From the NCBI GenBank assembly GCA_947303625.1, contig CAMYYV010000011.1:1-41975 (forward strand): DNA of 41,975 nucleotides, read 5' to 3'. The translations under genes and the position numbers were made by a program. Under the pieces are notes generated by a model. It saw nothing but the letters and a program-made list of their open reading frames with translations, made no database searches and had not been told where the DNA came from. This DNA is from an uncultured Bacteroidales bacterium. GTDB taxonomy: Bacteria; Bacteroidota; Bacteroidia; Bacteroidales; F082. Positions within the stretch are counted from its first letter, which is position 1. Every line of letters starts with the position of its first letter. This document shows positions 19,301-24,905 of the stretch, one piece after another.

Positions 19301-19871
19301 TGAGGCGGAGCATCAGGATCATGCCTGTCACCTCGTCGCCGTGCATGGTGGAGGTATAGAGGAACTTGGGCTTGCCGTCAGGTTGTCCGTTGTGGATGCG
19401 CACGCCGAGGATCCTGCGGTGGTTGCTGGTGGAGAGGGTGCCCAGATCGACGAGGGTGCAGGTCCTGCCGCTGGCGGCCGTGGCGGGGAAGCCCTCCATC
19501 ATGTTGACATATTGCGAATAGGTCAGGTAACTGTCCCAGTCGTAGGTGCCGCGCTGCGGGTCGTACATCCTGGCTTCCTCACGTAACGAGGGCGGTGTCA
19601 ACAGATTAGGCTGGTAGCCGGCAGCCAGCAGTTCGGCATATTGCGTCGGGTTGGCGTAGCATATCGCGGTGCCGCCGTTGAAGGCATCGACGGAGCACAT
19701 CGCGTTGATGGCTTCGACCTCGGAGGGTTCTTGTATACTGAGGCTGAAATAGTATTCGTCTCTTTGACTCATCAGGTCCGCCAACGATTGCTGGCTTTGG
19801 GCCGTGAGTTCGCCACAGAACAAGGCCGTGACGATAATAAGAACAAAAATGCGTAGTGATTTCATCTTCAT
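16380..19871 (-). CDS. Secreted M14 zinc carboxypeptidase with InlB-type repeats and T9SS sorting domain
   Basis: A 1163-residue exported peptidase. Order: signal peptide (MKMKSLRIFVLIIVTALFCGELTA), M14 domain at about 80-400 with zinc ligands H177, E180 (MHGDEVTG) and H285 (ANYHGG) and catalytic E363 (VTLECSS); a carboxypeptidase regulatory-like domain (GVHGVVMDANTNQPIEGV, about 400-480); a Gly/Ser/Thr/Tyr-rich beta domain (480-637); six InlB B-repeat-like units of about 73 residues (638-1080), each with ANPxxGG...NWTENGNVV...RTLVANF; and a C-terminal domain (SLYPNPVGD...GTYVVRL...RRFVKK) typical of type A T9SS cargo. The protein is therefore probably exported through T9SS and anchored at the surface or released. 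An 18-base palindrome and a -7 box precede it. Confidence 0.93.
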   Translation of the reverse strand: MKMKSLRIFVLIIVTALFCGELTAQSQQSLADLMSQRDEYYFSLSIQEPSEVEAINAMCSVDAFNGGTAICYANPTQYAELLAAGYQPNLLTPPSLREEARMYDPQRGTYDWDSYLTYSQYVNMMEGFPATAASGRTCTLVDLGTLSTSNHRRILGVRIHNGQPDGKPKFLYTSTMHGDEVTGMILMLRLIDELCTSTDTRIVNLVNSLDIFIFPCTNPDGTYYGGNNSVSGARRNNGNNVDLNRHFPDFDDGPHPDGASYYQDEAQWMMDLAQQYLFTMGANYHGGAEVVNYPWDTYQPVHPDDAWWQLVSREYANLAQAVNSNYMTDQSNGITNGYAWYTITGSRQDYMNYYGQCREVTLECSSVKTPNASQLPNFWNYNHNSMLTYMEQSLKGVHGVVMDANTNQPIEGVTVTVQNHDHHGSSVTSHAVGDFHRPIKAGNWTFKFTKEGYCSETLDVTIADGARVDLTVYLSPSGSCPTDCYAEIMPSAAGDYIMGYHNGNTLVMPTNSGGSSTTTTVTMMPNGDLFSIEQGEIDTPFTLTSTGTSGQYYISYNGYYLTRSTSGYGSGNRAITWSTSQGSNNRWNISSDGITQTTSGWGGTTTYYLFYNNGAFYTGTSSTNNITFYQQTDCPTINYTISVTANPAEGGSVTGGGTYEEGQSCTVSATANTGYDFTNWTENGNVVSANPSYAFTVTDDRFLVANFEAQPQNYTVSVAANPNEGGSVTGGGTYQEGTSCTVGATANTGYTFNNWTENGNVVSTNASYTFTVTGDRTLVANFNLNSYNISVAANPTQGGSVAGGDAYQHGASCTVTATANNGYTFANWTENGNVVSTSASYTFTVTSDRTLVANFNQQNYTITLSANPNNGGTATGGGAFHYGDNCTITAAAANGYSFSNWTENGNVVSSNASHTFTVTGNRNLVANFTLNTYNVSVAADPANGGTVTGGGTYTYGQTCTVAATVASGFTFINWTENGSFVSSSLSYTFTVTDNHNLVAHFTENPLPTYTITVTAKPEEGGTVVGGGTYQQGQSCTVRATPAPGYTFDKWMENGVVVSQEQEYTFTVTSDRTLVANLLYTESVGEQVHVNVSLYPNPVGDMLTVEAETDIDRLEIYSIVGAMVYSQNNCGNKVELQTATLPAGTYVVRLTTQNATEIRRFVKK
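16632..17960 (-). repeat. Six tandem repeats coding for InlB-type units
   Basis: In-gene repeat block of about 220 bases per unit inside the carboxypeptidase gene. The units differ at many positions, so this is an old expansion, but short stretches such as those coding NWTENGNVVS stay nearly identical. Confidence 0.8.
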
Positions 19872-19874
19872 AGA

Positions 19875-19892
19875 TTTGCAACAAGTTGCAAA
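19875..19892. promoter_or_regulatory. 18-base palindrome over the carboxypeptidase transcription start
   Basis: Perfect inverted repeat TTTGCAAC-AA-GTTGCAAA. It overlaps the -7 box at 19889-19896 and the expected start of transcription, so it could be a repressor site or a 5' hairpin. Confidence 0.5.
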
Positions 19893-19896
19893 ATTA
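19889..19896 (-). promoter_or_regulatory. -7 box for the carboxypeptidase gene
   Basis: TAATTTTG on the minus strand, 17 bases before the ATG. No -33 box at the expected spacing. Confidence 0.5.
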
Positions 19897-19947
19897 GTTT
19901 TTTTTCAAATTTTGTAGCGCGGCAAGGCTTTAAAAGACAAAAATTTT

Positions 19948-19955
19948 TACTTTTG
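19948..19955 (+). promoter_or_regulatory. -7 box for the RNase H gene, abutting the start codon
   Basis: TACTTTTG followed by CGCCC and the ATG at 19961; implies a leaderless or very short-leader mRNA. Confidence 0.5.
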
Positions 19956-19960
19956 CGCCC

Positions 19961-20602
19961 ATGTCAAAAAACAAGTTCTATGTAGTGTGGGTGGGCCATA
20001 ACCCTGGTGTTTATGACCGCTGGGAGGTCTGCCGGAAGGAGATCGAGGGTGTCAAGGGGGCTAAATACAAAGGCTTCCCTGACCGCGCGAGTGCCGAGCA
20101 AGCCTTCCATGAGGGTCCTGACAACTATTGGGGTAAGGATGTGGCTCCTGTTGTCGACCTCTCGGCGGCCAAGGAGCAGCCTGTCAGTCCCGCCATCGCC
20201 GTGGATGCGGCCTGTGCCGGCAACCCGGGCAAGATGGAGTATCAAGGTGTCTTCGTCGACTTCGGCGTGCAGCCTGCCAACAGCTATCCGCTGTTCAAGA
20301 GCCAGGTGTTCCCCAACGGCACCAACAACATCGGGGAGTTTCTGGCCATCGTCCATGCCCTCGCCCTGCAGAAGAAAAACGGATGGAACTATCCCATCTA
20401 CAGTGACTCGGTCAACGCCCAGCTGTGGATCAGGCAGAAGAAATGCAAGACCAAGCTGCAACCTAATGACAAGAACGCTTATCTCTTCGAGCTCGTCGCT
20501 CGTGCCGAGAAATGGCTTAACGAGAATGCCATCGAGGTGCAGATACTGAAGTGGAAGACCGAGATATGGGGTGAAATCCCCGCCGATTTTGGCAGGAAAT
20601 GA
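19961..20602 (+). CDS. rnhA: Ribonuclease H with N-terminal viroplasmin (RNHH-binding) domain
   Basis: Cleaves RNA in RNA-DNA hybrids (primers, R-loops). The 213-residue protein starts with a caulimovirus viroplasmin-type hybrid-binding domain (KFYVVWVGHNPGVYDRWEVC to about residue 50, with YKGFPDRASAEQAF), then a linker and the RNase H fold. The metal-binding set is complete: D82 (VDAACAGNPG), E126 (NNIGEFLAI), D149 (YSDS) and D209 near the C-terminus (IPADFG). This two-domain type is common in Bacteroidetes. The ATG lies five bases after a -7 box. Confidence 0.92.
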   Translation: MSKNKFYVVWVGHNPGVYDRWEVCRKEIEGVKGAKYKGFPDRASAEQAFHEGPDNYWGKDVAPVVDLSAAKEQPVSPAIAVDAACAGNPGKMEYQGVFVDFGVQPANSYPLFKSQVFPNGTNNIGEFLAIVHALALQKKNGWNYPIYSDSVNAQLWIRQKKCKTKLQPNDKNAYLFELVARAEKWLNENAIEVQILKWKTEIWGEIPADFGRK

Positions 20603-20631
20603 TTCCGTTTTACGGAATAAAGTTTTTTTCT

Positions 20632-20639
20632 TACTTTTG
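20632..20639 (+). promoter_or_regulatory. -7 box for the zinc-ribbon gene
   Basis: TACTTTTG; lies 22 bases before the ATG at 20662, which shows that the longer in-frame start at 20599 is not used from this promoter. Confidence 0.5.
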
Positions 20640-20661
20640 GAGCCCAAAATACAAGATAGAG

Positions 20662-21402
20662 ATGCTGAAATACGACTCGTTTTATTTCCAATGTCCGCAT
20701 TGCCAAGCCTGGCTTGAAGGCCGCAACTTGAAGGCCGAGCTGGTCAATGAGGCTATCTTGTATTCCGACGGCAAGGTGCTGAACGACAACCTCATCACCA
20801 CGCCACAGAAGATGATCCTGTGCCCGTCGTGCGGCCATAGCTTCTGGGTCGAGCATCCCGAGGAGCCTTTCATCACCTATGAGAAGCCCGAGGCCGAGAT
20901 TTACTCGTGGAACACCTGGCGTTTCTTCGGTATCAATTTCTCTGACAACAAAGGAAAGATGGCCTTGGTCAACCACTACAAGACCTTCCTGAAGAAGAGC
21001 CACTACGATCCCAAGAAGGAGATATACCTGCGCCGTTTCCTGTGGTGGGCCTACAACGACCTGCACCGCAACCATCAGCACATCCGCCTCAAGTATTTCC
21101 TCAACGGCTTCATGAGCTATGGGGTGTGGCGTTGCAACCGACGCATGCTCCTCGAAGGAGAGAAGCTGTTCATCAAAAACTACAAGGACTTCATTGAGAA
21201 TTTGAAGCGTCTGTTGGCCTTGCTCGAGAAGCATCCCGAGGAACAGATCGACCTTGAAGTGCCCGAGATTTACAGGGAGTTGCGCCAATTCGACAAGGCC
21301 AAGGAACTGCTCGAGAAGGTGGGCAGCCGCACCCATTTCACCAACGAGATGCTGCGCCATTCCAAGTGGAAAGACGCCAGGGTCTTTATGGTGACTGGAT
21401 AA
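20662..21402 (+). CDS. Zinc-ribbon protein of unknown function
   Basis: A 246-residue soluble protein that I do not recognise. It begins MLKYDSFYFQCPHCQ and has two CxxC pairs (CPHC, then CPSCGHSFW about 50 residues later) that should bind one zinc ion. The rest is charged and helical, with YRELRQFDKAKELLEKVG near the end that resembles a TPR-type helix pair. No signal peptide or membrane segment. The start at 20662 is chosen from the -7 box; an upstream ATG at 20599 overlaps the RNase H stop. A good terminator follows. Confidence 0.7.
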   Translation: MLKYDSFYFQCPHCQAWLEGRNLKAELVNEAILYSDGKVLNDNLITTPQKMILCPSCGHSFWVEHPEEPFITYEKPEAEIYSWNTWRFFGINFSDNKGKMALVNHYKTFLKKSHYDPKKEIYLRRFLWWAYNDLHRNHQHIRLKYFLNGFMSYGVWRCNRRMLLEGEKLFIKNYKDFIENLKRLLALLEKHPEEQIDLEVPEIYRELRQFDKAKELLEKVGSRTHFTNEMLRHSKWKDARVFMVTG

Positions 21403-21409
21403 AAACAAA

Positions 21410-21435
21410 GGGGCGGCCGGATGGCCGCCCCTTTT
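21410..21435. terminator. Rho-independent terminator
   Basis: Stem GGGGCGGCC / GGCCGCCCC with a four-base loop, then TTTT. Lies between the zinc-ribbon gene and the convergent ssb gene. Confidence 0.85.
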
Positions 21436-21448
21436 CGCAGTTATTGAA

Positions 21449-21787
21449 TCATTCCTTCTCAAAATCGATTAGGAACAAGTCGTTGACCCAGACTTCAGTG
21501 ACAGAATGTCGCTGTCCCTTGTCATCGGTCCATTCGTTGTTGCGCAGGCTACCGTCGATGGCGATGCGCTTTCCTTTTCTCACGTTCTTCTCGACGCGTT
21601 CGGCTGCAGCACCCCATGCCACGATGGGGAACCACTGGGTGTCGCTGACCCATTCGCCGTTGGCGTTTTTCTTGTTTTCCGTTACAGCAAGGCTGAAACG
21701 TGCTTTTTTGCTGTTGTTGAAGGTCTTGATTTCAGGTTCTGCACCCGGGCGGCCAATCAACATGACCGAATTTCTCATTGTACTCAT
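21449..21787 (-). CDS. ssb: Short single-stranded DNA-binding protein, paralogue 1
   Basis: An OB-fold SSB of 112 residues: MSTMRNSVMLIGRPGAEPE, then FSLAVTENKK, TQWFPIVAWG and RIAIDGSLRNNEW. The acidic C-terminal tail (DDDxPF type) that recruits partners in the main replicative SSB is missing; the protein ends LIDFEKE. It is therefore probably an accessory SSB. A second short ssb lies upstream on the same strand, with a palindromic repeat between. The first 57 bases of the two genes are almost identical although the rest has diverged. Confidence 0.9.
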   Translation of the reverse strand: MSTMRNSVMLIGRPGAEPEIKTFNNSKKARFSLAVTENKKNANGEWVSDTQWFPIVAWGAAAERVEKNVRKGKRIAIDGSLRNNEWTDDKGQRHSVTEVWVNDLFLIDFEKE

Positions 21788-21825
21788 GATTTTCTGTGTT
21801 TAATGGTGAATAATAGTTGTTTGTT

Positions 21826-21912
21826 TTTTGACTTCGGGACTTCGGGACGACGAGACTTCGGGCCCTTCGACAGGCTCAGGGACCCGTCCCGCAGTCTCGC
21901 AGTCCTGTGTCA
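21826..21912. repeat. Palindromic intergenic repeat with an embedded CCTGAGCC unit
   Basis: GACTTCGGGACTTCGGGAC on the left, GTCCCGCAGTCTCGCAGTC on the right, with CCCTTCGACAGGCTCAGGG inserted in the middle. Lies between the two ssb genes; a composite of two repeat families. Confidence 0.6.
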
Positions 21913-21918
21913 GATTAT

Positions 21919-22269
21919 TTAGTTGTTTTGTTCCTTACCCCAATCCAGGAGGATGAAGTTGTTGAGGTGGATCTCTGTCGACAGGTGGCGCTGGCCGTTC
22001 TTGTCGGTCCACTCGTTGTTGCGCAGGGCGCCGTCGATGGCGATGCGCTTGCCTTTCTTCACTGCCAGCGCGACGCGCTCTGCCGTCTTGTCCCATGCCA
22101 CCACAGTGAACCACTGCGTGTCTTTCACTTGTTCGTGATTCGCGTTGCGACGCGTCTCGTTGACGGCGAGGTTGAACCGCGTGACGATGCGGTTGCCGTT
22201 GAAGGTTTTCGTTTCAGGTTCTGCACCCGGGCGGCCAATCAGCATGACCGAATTTCTCATTGTACTCAT
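21919..22269 (-). CDS. ssb: Short single-stranded DNA-binding protein, paralogue 2
   Basis: A 116-residue OB-fold SSB parallel to paralogue 1: MSTMRNSVMLIGRPGAEPE, FNLAVNETRR, TQWFTVVAWD, RIAIDGALRNNEW. It ends LLDWGKEQNN and also lacks an acidic tail. It is the first gene after a 324-base gene-free region with phased direct repeats. Tandem duplication is clear; different internal sequences suggest different DNA or partner preference, which is inference. Confidence 0.9.
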   Translation of the reverse strand: MSTMRNSVMLIGRPGAEPETKTFNGNRIVTRFNLAVNETRRNANHEQVKDTQWFTVVAWDKTAERVALAVKKGKRIAIDGALRNNEWTDKNGQRHLSTEIHLNNFILLDWGKEQNN

Positions 22270-22397
22270 AGTTGTGTGTGTTTAGTAATTAATAAATAAG
22301 TTTGATTTGTCGTGTCGCCCCCTAGGTTGGTGAGTTCGCCGAACCATTGGTTTGACGATGCAAAGTAACAACACTTGTCAAGACTAAGCCGTTGATT

Positions 22398-22442
22398 AAA
22401 CGTTTGTAGTCGACTGTAAACGTTTGTTGTCGTTTGCTGTCG
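22398..22442. repeat. Phased direct repeats TTTGTNGTCG upstream of ssb
   Basis: AAACGTTTGTAGTCG at 22398-22412 and AAACGTTTGTTGTCG at 22418-22432 are exactly 20 bases apart; TTTGCTGTCG follows at 22433-22442, 10 bases on. The spacing keeps all copies on one face of the helix. Confidence 0.6.
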
Positions 22443-22562
22443 GATATATAATTGAAATTCAATAATCTAAGTTTTTAGTGTTTTGGAAACAAATTTCCCG
22501 TAAATCTCTCGTAAAATTGGATTTATGCGAGATTTGTGTAAGATTTGTTTCCCTTATTTTCC

Positions 22563-22570
22563 TATTTTTG
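22563..22570 (+). promoter_or_regulatory. -7 box for hydF
   Basis: TATTTTTG, 26 bases before the ATG at 22596; excludes the longer in-frame start at 22545. TTTG boxes lie 15 and 26 bases upstream, neither at ideal spacing. Confidence 0.5.
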
Positions 22571-22595
22571 CGTCAAAATTGCAAAACAACGGCAA

Positions 22596-23783
22596 ATGGC
22601 AAAGGATTTGAAACCTCATATCGGCATTTTCGGGCGAAGAAATTGTGGCAAAAGCAGCCTCATCAATTTGCTGACGGGACAGAATATCGCCATTGTGAGC
22701 GACACGGCAGGTACCACCACCGACCCCGTCAAAAAAAGTCTTGAGATCTTCGGTATCGGTCCTTGTGTGCTTATCGACACGGCGGGTATTGACGACGTGG
22801 GCGAGCTGGGTCAACAGCGTGTGGAGAAGACGATGAAGGTGCTGGAGGAGATCGACTGCGCCATCCTTGTCATCACGGGAAACAACTTCGACGAGACCGA
22901 AAAGCGCATCATCGCCCGCATGAAGGAATTGGCAGTGCCTTTTTTCATCGTTCACAACAAGGCGGACCAAGAGCCGCTGCCCGCTGTCGTGAAAGCGATG
23001 ATTGAGCAGAATTATGATGCCAAGGTCTTGGATTTCAGCATCGCAAGAAATGACGACATCGCGCCGTTGGTCGAGTTGCTCAAAAAGACCATCCCCGAAA
23101 GTGCCTATCAGAAGGTGTCATTACTAGGCGGCATCATCAAGCCCAACGAGGTGGTGGTATTGGTCTGCCCCGTCGATTCGGAAGCTCCCGAGGGCCGCCT
23201 CATCCTGCCGCAGGTGATGGCCATCCGCGATGTGTTGGACAACGAGTGCATCTGCGTGGTGCTGAAGGAGACCCACCTGCAGCAGTACCTCGACACCATG
23301 CCCAAGCCCGCCTTGATTGTCACCGACAGCCAGGTGTTCGGCTTTGTGAGCCAGATCGTCCCTACCGACATCCCCTTGACCAGCTTCAGCATCGTCATGG
23401 CGCGCCTGCGCGGCGACTTCGACAATTATGTGAAAGGCACGCCGCATCTCTCAGAACTGAAAGACGGCGACACGGTGCTCTTGCTGGAGTCGTGTACCCA
23501 CCACAGCACCTGCGACGACATCGGCCGCGTGAAGTTGCCCCGCATGATCCTGAAATTCACGGGCAATGACATCAAGTTCGAGTATGTGGCGGGTCTGTCG
23601 CCCATCGAGCATCCCGAGAAATACGCCATGGCCATCCAATGCGGCGGCTGCATGAGTACGCGCAAGCAGCTACTCAACCGCACCAACCTTTTTGTCAATG
23701 CTGGCATCCCGATCAGCAACTACGGCATGGCCTTGGCCTATATGAATGGGATTTTCGAGCGGGTGATGACGCCGTTTAAGTAG
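22596..23783 (+). CDS. hydF: [FeFe]-hydrogenase maturation GTPase HydF
   Basis: Scaffold GTPase on which HydE and HydG products build the 2Fe subcluster of [FeFe]-hydrogenase. The 395-residue protein has an N-terminal Ras-like GTPase domain (P-loop GRRNCGKSS, switch GTTTDPV, DTAGIDD, NKAD), a dimerisation domain and a C-terminal FeS domain with CTHH and, about 50 residues on, QCGGC, the three cysteines that hold the 4Fe-4S cluster. hydE, hydG and hydA are not in the window. It indicates fermentative H2 metabolism in an anaerobe. Confidence 0.94.
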   Translation: MAKDLKPHIGIFGRRNCGKSSLINLLTGQNIAIVSDTAGTTTDPVKKSLEIFGIGPCVLIDTAGIDDVGELGQQRVEKTMKVLEEIDCAILVITGNNFDETEKRIIARMKELAVPFFIVHNKADQEPLPAVVKAMIEQNYDAKVLDFSIARNDDIAPLVELLKKTIPESAYQKVSLLGGIIKPNEVVVLVCPVDSEAPEGRLILPQVMAIRDVLDNECICVVLKETHLQQYLDTMPKPALIVTDSQVFGFVSQIVPTDIPLTSFSIVMARLRGDFDNYVKGTPHLSELKDGDTVLLLESCTHHSTCDDIGRVKLPRMILKFTGNDIKFEYVAGLSPIEHPEKYAMAIQCGGCMSTRKQLLNRTNLFVNAGIPISNYGMALAYMNGIFERVMTPFK

Positions 23784-23791
23784 GGGTTTAA

Positions 23792-23953
23792 AGTTTCGCA
23801 CATCCCTATGGGATGTAAAAGATGATTATTGTTTTTTTACCGAACGAAAATCCCTACGGGATTATTTTGATTCCCGTAGGGAATTGCGTTTGGTGGAATA
23901 ATAAAGCATTGTTTTTTCAGCATCCCAAGGGATGCACCATTTCATGCGAAACT
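23792..23953. repeat. MITE-like element of nested palindromes
   Basis: Bounded by a 9-base inverted repeat, AGTTTCGCA at 23792-23800 and TGCGAAACT at 23945-23953. Inside are four CCC...GGG palindromes: ACATCCC-TAT-GGGATGT (23800-23816), AATCCC-TAC-GGGATT (23849-23863), ATTCCC-GTA-GGGAAT (23870-23884) and GCATCCC-AA-GGGATGC (23920-23935). No ORF. Lies between hydF and the HTH gene. Confidence 0.65.
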
Positions 23954-23963
23954 AAAATAATGG

Positions 23964-24215
23964 TCATTCTTCTCCTATTCGTTCTTTCATCGCCGAAAGA
24001 AATGCAGCGGAATAGTATTGGAAGAAGTTGAAATTCATGGCTTTGGAGATGCGGAAAATCAAGTCACTGTCGAGAGAGGATTTGCTGAAAATTTTGTAGA
24101 CGTGATTGCGCGTGCAGCCAATCTCACGCGAAAGCCAGCCCACGCTGCGCTTGTCGGCCTTTAATTGCGCTTGAATGAGGTGCCCGATGTGGAGGTCATT
24201 CCCTGAATTTTCCAT
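23964..24215 (-). CDS. Small helix-turn-helix protein
   Basis: An 83-residue protein with an XRE-like HTH: residues 10-60 include LIQAQLKADKRSVGWLSREI, GCTRNHVYKIF and LIFRISKAMNFNFF. The end reads SAMKERIGEE. It is a likely DNA-binding regulator, divergent from the kinase operon, so control of that operon is a natural guess. Degenerate copies of its 3' end occur at 31757-31905 and 33534-33623, beside an ATPase gene, so this gene family has been involved in local rearrangements. Confidence 0.75.
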   Translation of the reverse strand: MENSGNDLHIGHLIQAQLKADKRSVGWLSREIGCTRNHVYKIFSKSSLDSDLIFRISKAMNFNFFQYYSAAFLSAMKERIGEE

Positions 24216-24232
24216 GATTTAGTCTTTGGTTA

Positions 24233-24240
24233 CAAAAATA
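24233..24240 (-). promoter_or_regulatory. -7 box for the HTH gene
   Basis: TATTTTTG on the minus strand, 17 bases before the ATG. Confidence 0.5.
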
Positions 24241-24314
24241 GCCCAACGCTATCGTATCTTTTTCATCCACTTCATCCATTTGTTTTTTCTTGCCAGACAT
24301 AAGTGATAAATGCC

Positions 24315-24322
24315 TATCTTTG
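24315..24322 (+). promoter_or_regulatory. -7 box for the kinase operon
   Basis: TATCTTTG on the plus strand, 19 bases before the ATG at 24342; excludes the longer in-frame start at 24303. Confidence 0.5.
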
Positions 24323-24341
24323 CCTCAAAACAAAGCTTACT

Positions 24342-24905
24342 ATGTTATCCCTTCCCATCATAGAAATGATCAAGAAAAAATCCGGGCTCGACTTCAGCAA
24401 TGCCAAGGACTTTGAGGTGTTGTCGGAGTCGTTTCCGGCCAGCGACCGATTGGGAGTCAATACCCTGAAACGGTTGATGGGTTATGCCAAGTCACCCATA
24501 GCACCACGTAAAGCCACGCTTGATGCTTTGGCGCATTATCTGGGTTCGTCCTCTTGGGAGGCACTCAGTGGCATGCAACCCGTAGAGAGCGACTGGATGG
24601 AGAAGGCGTTTTTCGCCGATGAGATTCGCGAAGGCACAACGGTGGAGGCTTCATGGCTGCCTAACCGTCATATCGCCTTGCTATGTATTGGCGAGAACAA
24701 ATTCCGAGTGACCGAGAGCCTGAATGGAAAGCTGTTGGTCAACGACGAGGTGAACATCTTCAACTTCCGCTTGGAGTATCCCTTGCAAGTGTTTCAAGTT
24801 GTCCGTAATGGCGAGATTGTGCGTGATGCGGCTGGCAACGAACTGGGTTATGTGGCTGGCCGCCAGAACGGATTGACAGAACTATTCATCAAGGAGGCAG
24901 TATAA
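24342..24905 (+). CDS. Kinase-operon partner protein with N-terminal helical domain
   Basis: A 187-residue cytoplasmic protein. Residues 1-75 (MIKKKSGLDFSNAKDFEVLS, LGVNTLKRLMGY, RKATLDALAHYLGSSSWEAL) resemble a helical HTH-like N-terminal domain often seen in Bacteroidetes regulators, where a 'TLxxLAxYLG..SWExF' pattern is common. Residues 85-187 look like a small beta-rich ligand or partner domain; I do not recognise it. Its stop overlaps the kinase ATG (TAATG), so the two are translationally coupled and probably work together, for example as regulator and kinase. That role is inference. Confidence 0.7.
   Translation: MLSLPIIEMIKKKSGLDFSNAKDFEVLSESFPASDRLGVNTLKRLMGYAKSPIAPRKATLDALAHYLGSSSWEALSGMQPVESDWMEKAFFADEIREGTTVEASWLPNRHIALLCIGENKFRVTESLNGKLLVNDEVNIFNFRLEYPLQVFQVVRNGEIVRDAAGNELGYVAGRQNGLTELFIKEAV

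Larger units (their letters stand above)
22272..22595. other. Gene-free region between ssb and hydF
   Basis: AT-rich, no convincing ORF. It holds the phased repeats at 22398-22442, a weak minus-strand -7-like box (TTACTTTG, 22356-22363) that could serve ssb, and the hydF -7 box at 22563-22570. Confidence 0.5.

Noticed and set aside
17979-19586. Two long plus-strand frames opposite the carboxypeptidase
   Set aside because: Valine/glycine-rich shadows of the carboxypeptidase repeats and catalytic domain; the minus-strand frame has all peptidase motifs.
23964-24905. Toxin-antitoxin pair formed by the HTH gene and the 187-residue gene
   Set aside because: The genes are divergent rather than co-transcribed, and the 187-residue protein is coupled by overlap to the kinase instead.
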